A stretch of 64,000 nucleotides of DNA, taken from assembly GCF_949987515.2 (NCBI RefSeq), contig NC_082687.1, positions 24,350,148 through 24,414,147 of the forward strand, given 5' to 3'. Positions within the stretch are counted from its first letter, which is position 1, and each line of letters opens with the position of its first letter. Shown here in pieces: positions 61,651 to 64,000 of this stretch. This DNA comes from Delphinus delphis (lineage: Eukaryota; Chordata; Mammalia; Artiodactyla; Delphinidae). The notes below the pieces were generated by a model, which saw nothing but the letters and a program-made list of their open reading frames with translations, was not told the origin of the DNA and made no database searches. Made by a program: the position numbers and the translations under genes.

Positions 61651-63647
61651 ACACCAACGAATAGGAATTTGATGCCTAATGACCTGGGAGCAACTGGCTC
61701 ACCATATTTGCCCCCCGATGATTGAGTGGAGTGCTGGAATCTGAGAGCAAAGCTGTGCAGTGAGTGAGGATAAATGGTGACCACGCTATGGATGATGGTG
61801 GAAGGGGGGCGCTGGCGGTTGGGAAAGTGGAACCTTTATAAACAAACACTTCATTTGCCCCATGTTTGAGAACCAGGAACTAGTCTCTGCATGGTGATTC
61901 TGTGAATGAAAACGGGGCAATTAGTGTGTCATCCGTTTTGTCCACATTGCTACAAATGTTGAATTATAAACATATTAGAAAACTCTGCTCTTTTTCCTGT
62001 TTGGCTTTTCCCTCAGTTCACTAAGAACACTAATTCAGGCAATTTGAATAACAGAAGTTTCCTCAAATTTTGCCTTTTGGTCCAAAATTATATTATCCCT
62101 AAATACGTAAAGCAACTTTTCCATTATATTAAGAATTATAGGGAACAGAGCTTCTTTTGCACTGAAAACTGTCCTACTGGTGAAACTTCCCTGGAAAAGG
62201 TGAACAGCTACACACTGTCCTCCTTAAAATAAATCTTCATGTATTTGAAGCAAGTTATGTGCACTCAGATTTTTTTCTTTTGTGAACTTAAGAAATACCA
62301 GCCCTCCCTTTAGTCTTTCTTCATAAATCCTATTCTGATTTTATAATTACTTTCATATCTTTAATCTGGACTTCAGATTTTTCAGATATCTGCAATATAC
62401 AGTTCCCACACTTAATGCCATATAGTATCATACTTTCCTGATTATGGAACAGCAAAAATTTATGTTTTAAATTGTTACCTAATTTAATATTCAAGATGCA
62501 TTTTTCCAGAAATATATATTAATTACTTTTATTCAGAATTACTATAAATATGTAATATATCAAATTTCAAAAAGAGTTGCTTAATTTGGATATCTGAGGC
62601 GTAGCAAATGTTTGTTTACTAAATGTTGGTTTGTAACTAATGATATTTTGGAGTAAGAATGATTTTTTAATGTAAAAATGAAAGTTTGGAGTGATCGTCT
62701 TTTAATGTTGCTCTGTTGCTAGAATTTGATCATTTTGTAAAATAGTGATTAATGAAAATATCAGATTCAAAGAATTTCATTTTATTATTTTGGTAAATTC
62801 CAAGTTTAATTGACATCTAAATCATGTAAATGCAAACTCTACTCAGAAAGTAATTTCAAAAGTACCATAATTTTTATATGACCTTGAAGTTGAAGCAATC
62901 TATTGCATAACTTTTCAAGAGAAGTCACATAGAGGAAACCTCATATTTTCTTAAATTTATTAGTGCTCCTTGGTGGTCTAAACTCTTGGGGGTTTTTTCA
63001 AGGTTTCTTTTCAAAGCAATAATCTTACTTAATTGTTTAATGTTTGTTCTCATATAAGTCAATTTGAGTTCTTTCGAGTAACAATAGGAAATACATAATG
63101 GCAAAGAGCAGTGAAACATGACTAGGAAACTCAAGTATCCTAGTGTTGTATTTCTATATAATGATGTGAAGATAATGCTTTTAGCTGCATGACCATCATA
63201 TTAGCCACACGTCATAAAAAACAAACTTTATAAAAGCAAGGGGTCAAATTAATTTAAAACAATTTTGTACCCTTACCTAGAGTGAGGCATTTATCCTTAA
63301 TATTGTGATTTTTTTTTTTTCTTTCATTGAAAGGACCCTGAATCTTCCATTTTCTGACAGGAGACAAAAGATTTTTCAGACTACGAAGGTATAAATCAGA
63401 TGAAAATATTAAGGAAACATGCTTTATAGTCTTGGGTTTAATATTTAAAATAAAATGGTCAGACTTTATGCCACAAAGATTTTAGCTTTAAAGATGGTAA
63501 ATGAAATCATATGAATCCATTTTATTTCTTTAGCTTTTCAGTATGAAAATTTAATATTTCTAATAATTTCATTAAAATTTTTACTCTTTTTCTGATAAAA
63601 GTTAATAATCCTTACTTCAGTTAGACCTTTATTAATAAACTATGAAA
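61651..63647. other. HHIP intron 4, no gene seen
   Basis: A+T-rich sequence, no gene or clear repeat. At 63331-63390 a short splice-site-like pair (TTTCTGACAG/GAGACAAAAG...TACGAAG/gtataa) bounds 28 bases, which is not an HHIP exon and is probably chance. Confidence 0.45.
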
Positions 63648-63869
63648 GGGCTTCCCTGGTGGCGCAGTGGTTGAGAGTCCGCCTGCCGATGCAGGGGACA
63701 CGGGTTCGTGCCCTGGCCCGGGAGGATCCCACATGCCGTGGAGTGGCTGGGCCCGTGAGCCATGGCCGCTGAGCCTGCGCATCCGGAGCCTGTGCTCCAC
63801 AACGGGAGAGGCCACAACCGTGAGAGGCCCACATACCGCAAAAAAAAATAAAAATAAAAAAATTTTAAA
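63648..63869 (+). mobile_element. CHR-type tRNA-derived SINE
   Basis: Body GGGCTTCCCTGGTGGCGCAG... to ACATACCGC and a long AAAATAAAA-type tail. Perfect 14-bp duplication AATAAACTATGAAA at 63634-63647 and 63870-63883. One of the cleaner copies here. Confidence 0.95.
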
Positions 63870-64000
63870 AATAAACTATGAAAAATTATTTTTCTTTATG
63901 ATAGACCAAGTCATTCTAAGAAAGATATTTCCCAGCTGTGAGACGATAGAATGACACTTCTTCTTACCCATTAAGTAAGTTACAGCTTTGGGGTTTGAAG

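Larger units (their letters stand above)
31382..64000 (+). other. HHIP: HHIP intron 4 (runs past window end)
   Basis: At least 32.6 kb. I searched for the next exon, expected to read GGDERGLLSLAFHPNY at its start, and found nothing like it on the + strand, so exon 5 is outside. A long fourth intron is plausible for this locus. Apart from the repeats and motifs listed separately, the sequence is A+T-rich and appears unique, with no other gene, tRNA or small RNA that I could recognise on either strand. Confidence 0.75.

Noticed and set aside
63331..63390. Micro-exon-like acceptor/donor pair near the right end
   Set aside because: Only 28 bases, no match to HHIP, and ordinary splice-like sequences are frequent in long introns.
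31382..64000. HHIP exon 5 or later exons in the window
   Set aside because: The expected text after Lys277 (GGDERGLLSLAFHPNY and following) was not found on the + strand, and no open frame resembles the rest of the propeller or the EGF repeats.
1..64000. CRISPR arrays, operons, tRNA or rRNA genes, phage or plasmid features
   Set aside because: The sequence is a mammalian nuclear locus with interspersed repeats and introns. Direct repeats seen are SINE/L1 target duplications or microsatellites; the tRNA-like stretches are SINE heads.

Overview
The window is nuclear DNA of a mammal, most likely a cetacean (whale or dolphin). Three tRNA-derived CHR-type SINEs with the cetacean-style head (GGGCTTCCCTGGTGGCGCAG) lie at 12.66, 35.73 and 63.65 kb, and a rearranged CHR SINE lies at 43.1 kb. 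The L1 copies also look like cetartiodactyl L1. All family names are from memory; no database search was possible.

The only protein-coding gene I can support is the 5' part of HHIP (Hedgehog-interacting protein), on the + strand. Its CpG-island promoter and 5' leader lie at about 16.6-18.1 kb. Four coding exons follow: 18106-18384, 24122-24314, 30319-30475 and 31180-31381. Together they give 831 coding bases, or 277 codons, with consistent phases. They carry the signal peptide, a basic segment, the cysteine-rich N-terminal domain and the first part of the beta-propeller. The remaining exons (rest of the propeller and the EGF repeats) must lie to the right of the window, because intron 4 runs from 31382 past 64000.

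Layout. 1-10.5 kb is L1-derived: the 3' end of one L1 (1-1.62 kb), then an old L1M copy split by a 7.16 kb full-length L1 (2159-9318) with a perfect 15-bp target-site duplication. Both ORFs of that L1 are broken. 10.5-16.4 kb is intergenic and holds an LTR-like element, an MLT1-like LTR, a Tigger-like fragment, a SINE, an L1 3' end inserted into an L2, and unique sequence. 16.4-18.5 kb is the HHIP CpG island, with a full CRE palindrome, a GC box, a TATA-like stretch, an upstream ORF and a (CCG)8 run. 18.4-64 kb is HHIP exons and introns. Intron 4 contains MIR and L2 relics, three DNA-transposon remnants of the hAT and Tigger classes, a second Tigger-like MITE with clear inverted ends, a 76-bp tandem duplication, and two exact GLI-type motifs.

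HHIP is a secreted or membrane-tethered antagonist that binds Hedgehog ligands and is itself induced by Hedgehog signalling. GLI-type motifs near the gene are therefore worth testing. I found no novel gene system. The best leads are the inverted (twin-primed-looking) SINE at 43.1 kb, the intronic GLI motifs, the 5' leader upstream ORF, the 76-bp duplication and a small CpG-rich patch at 36.2-36.6 kb.
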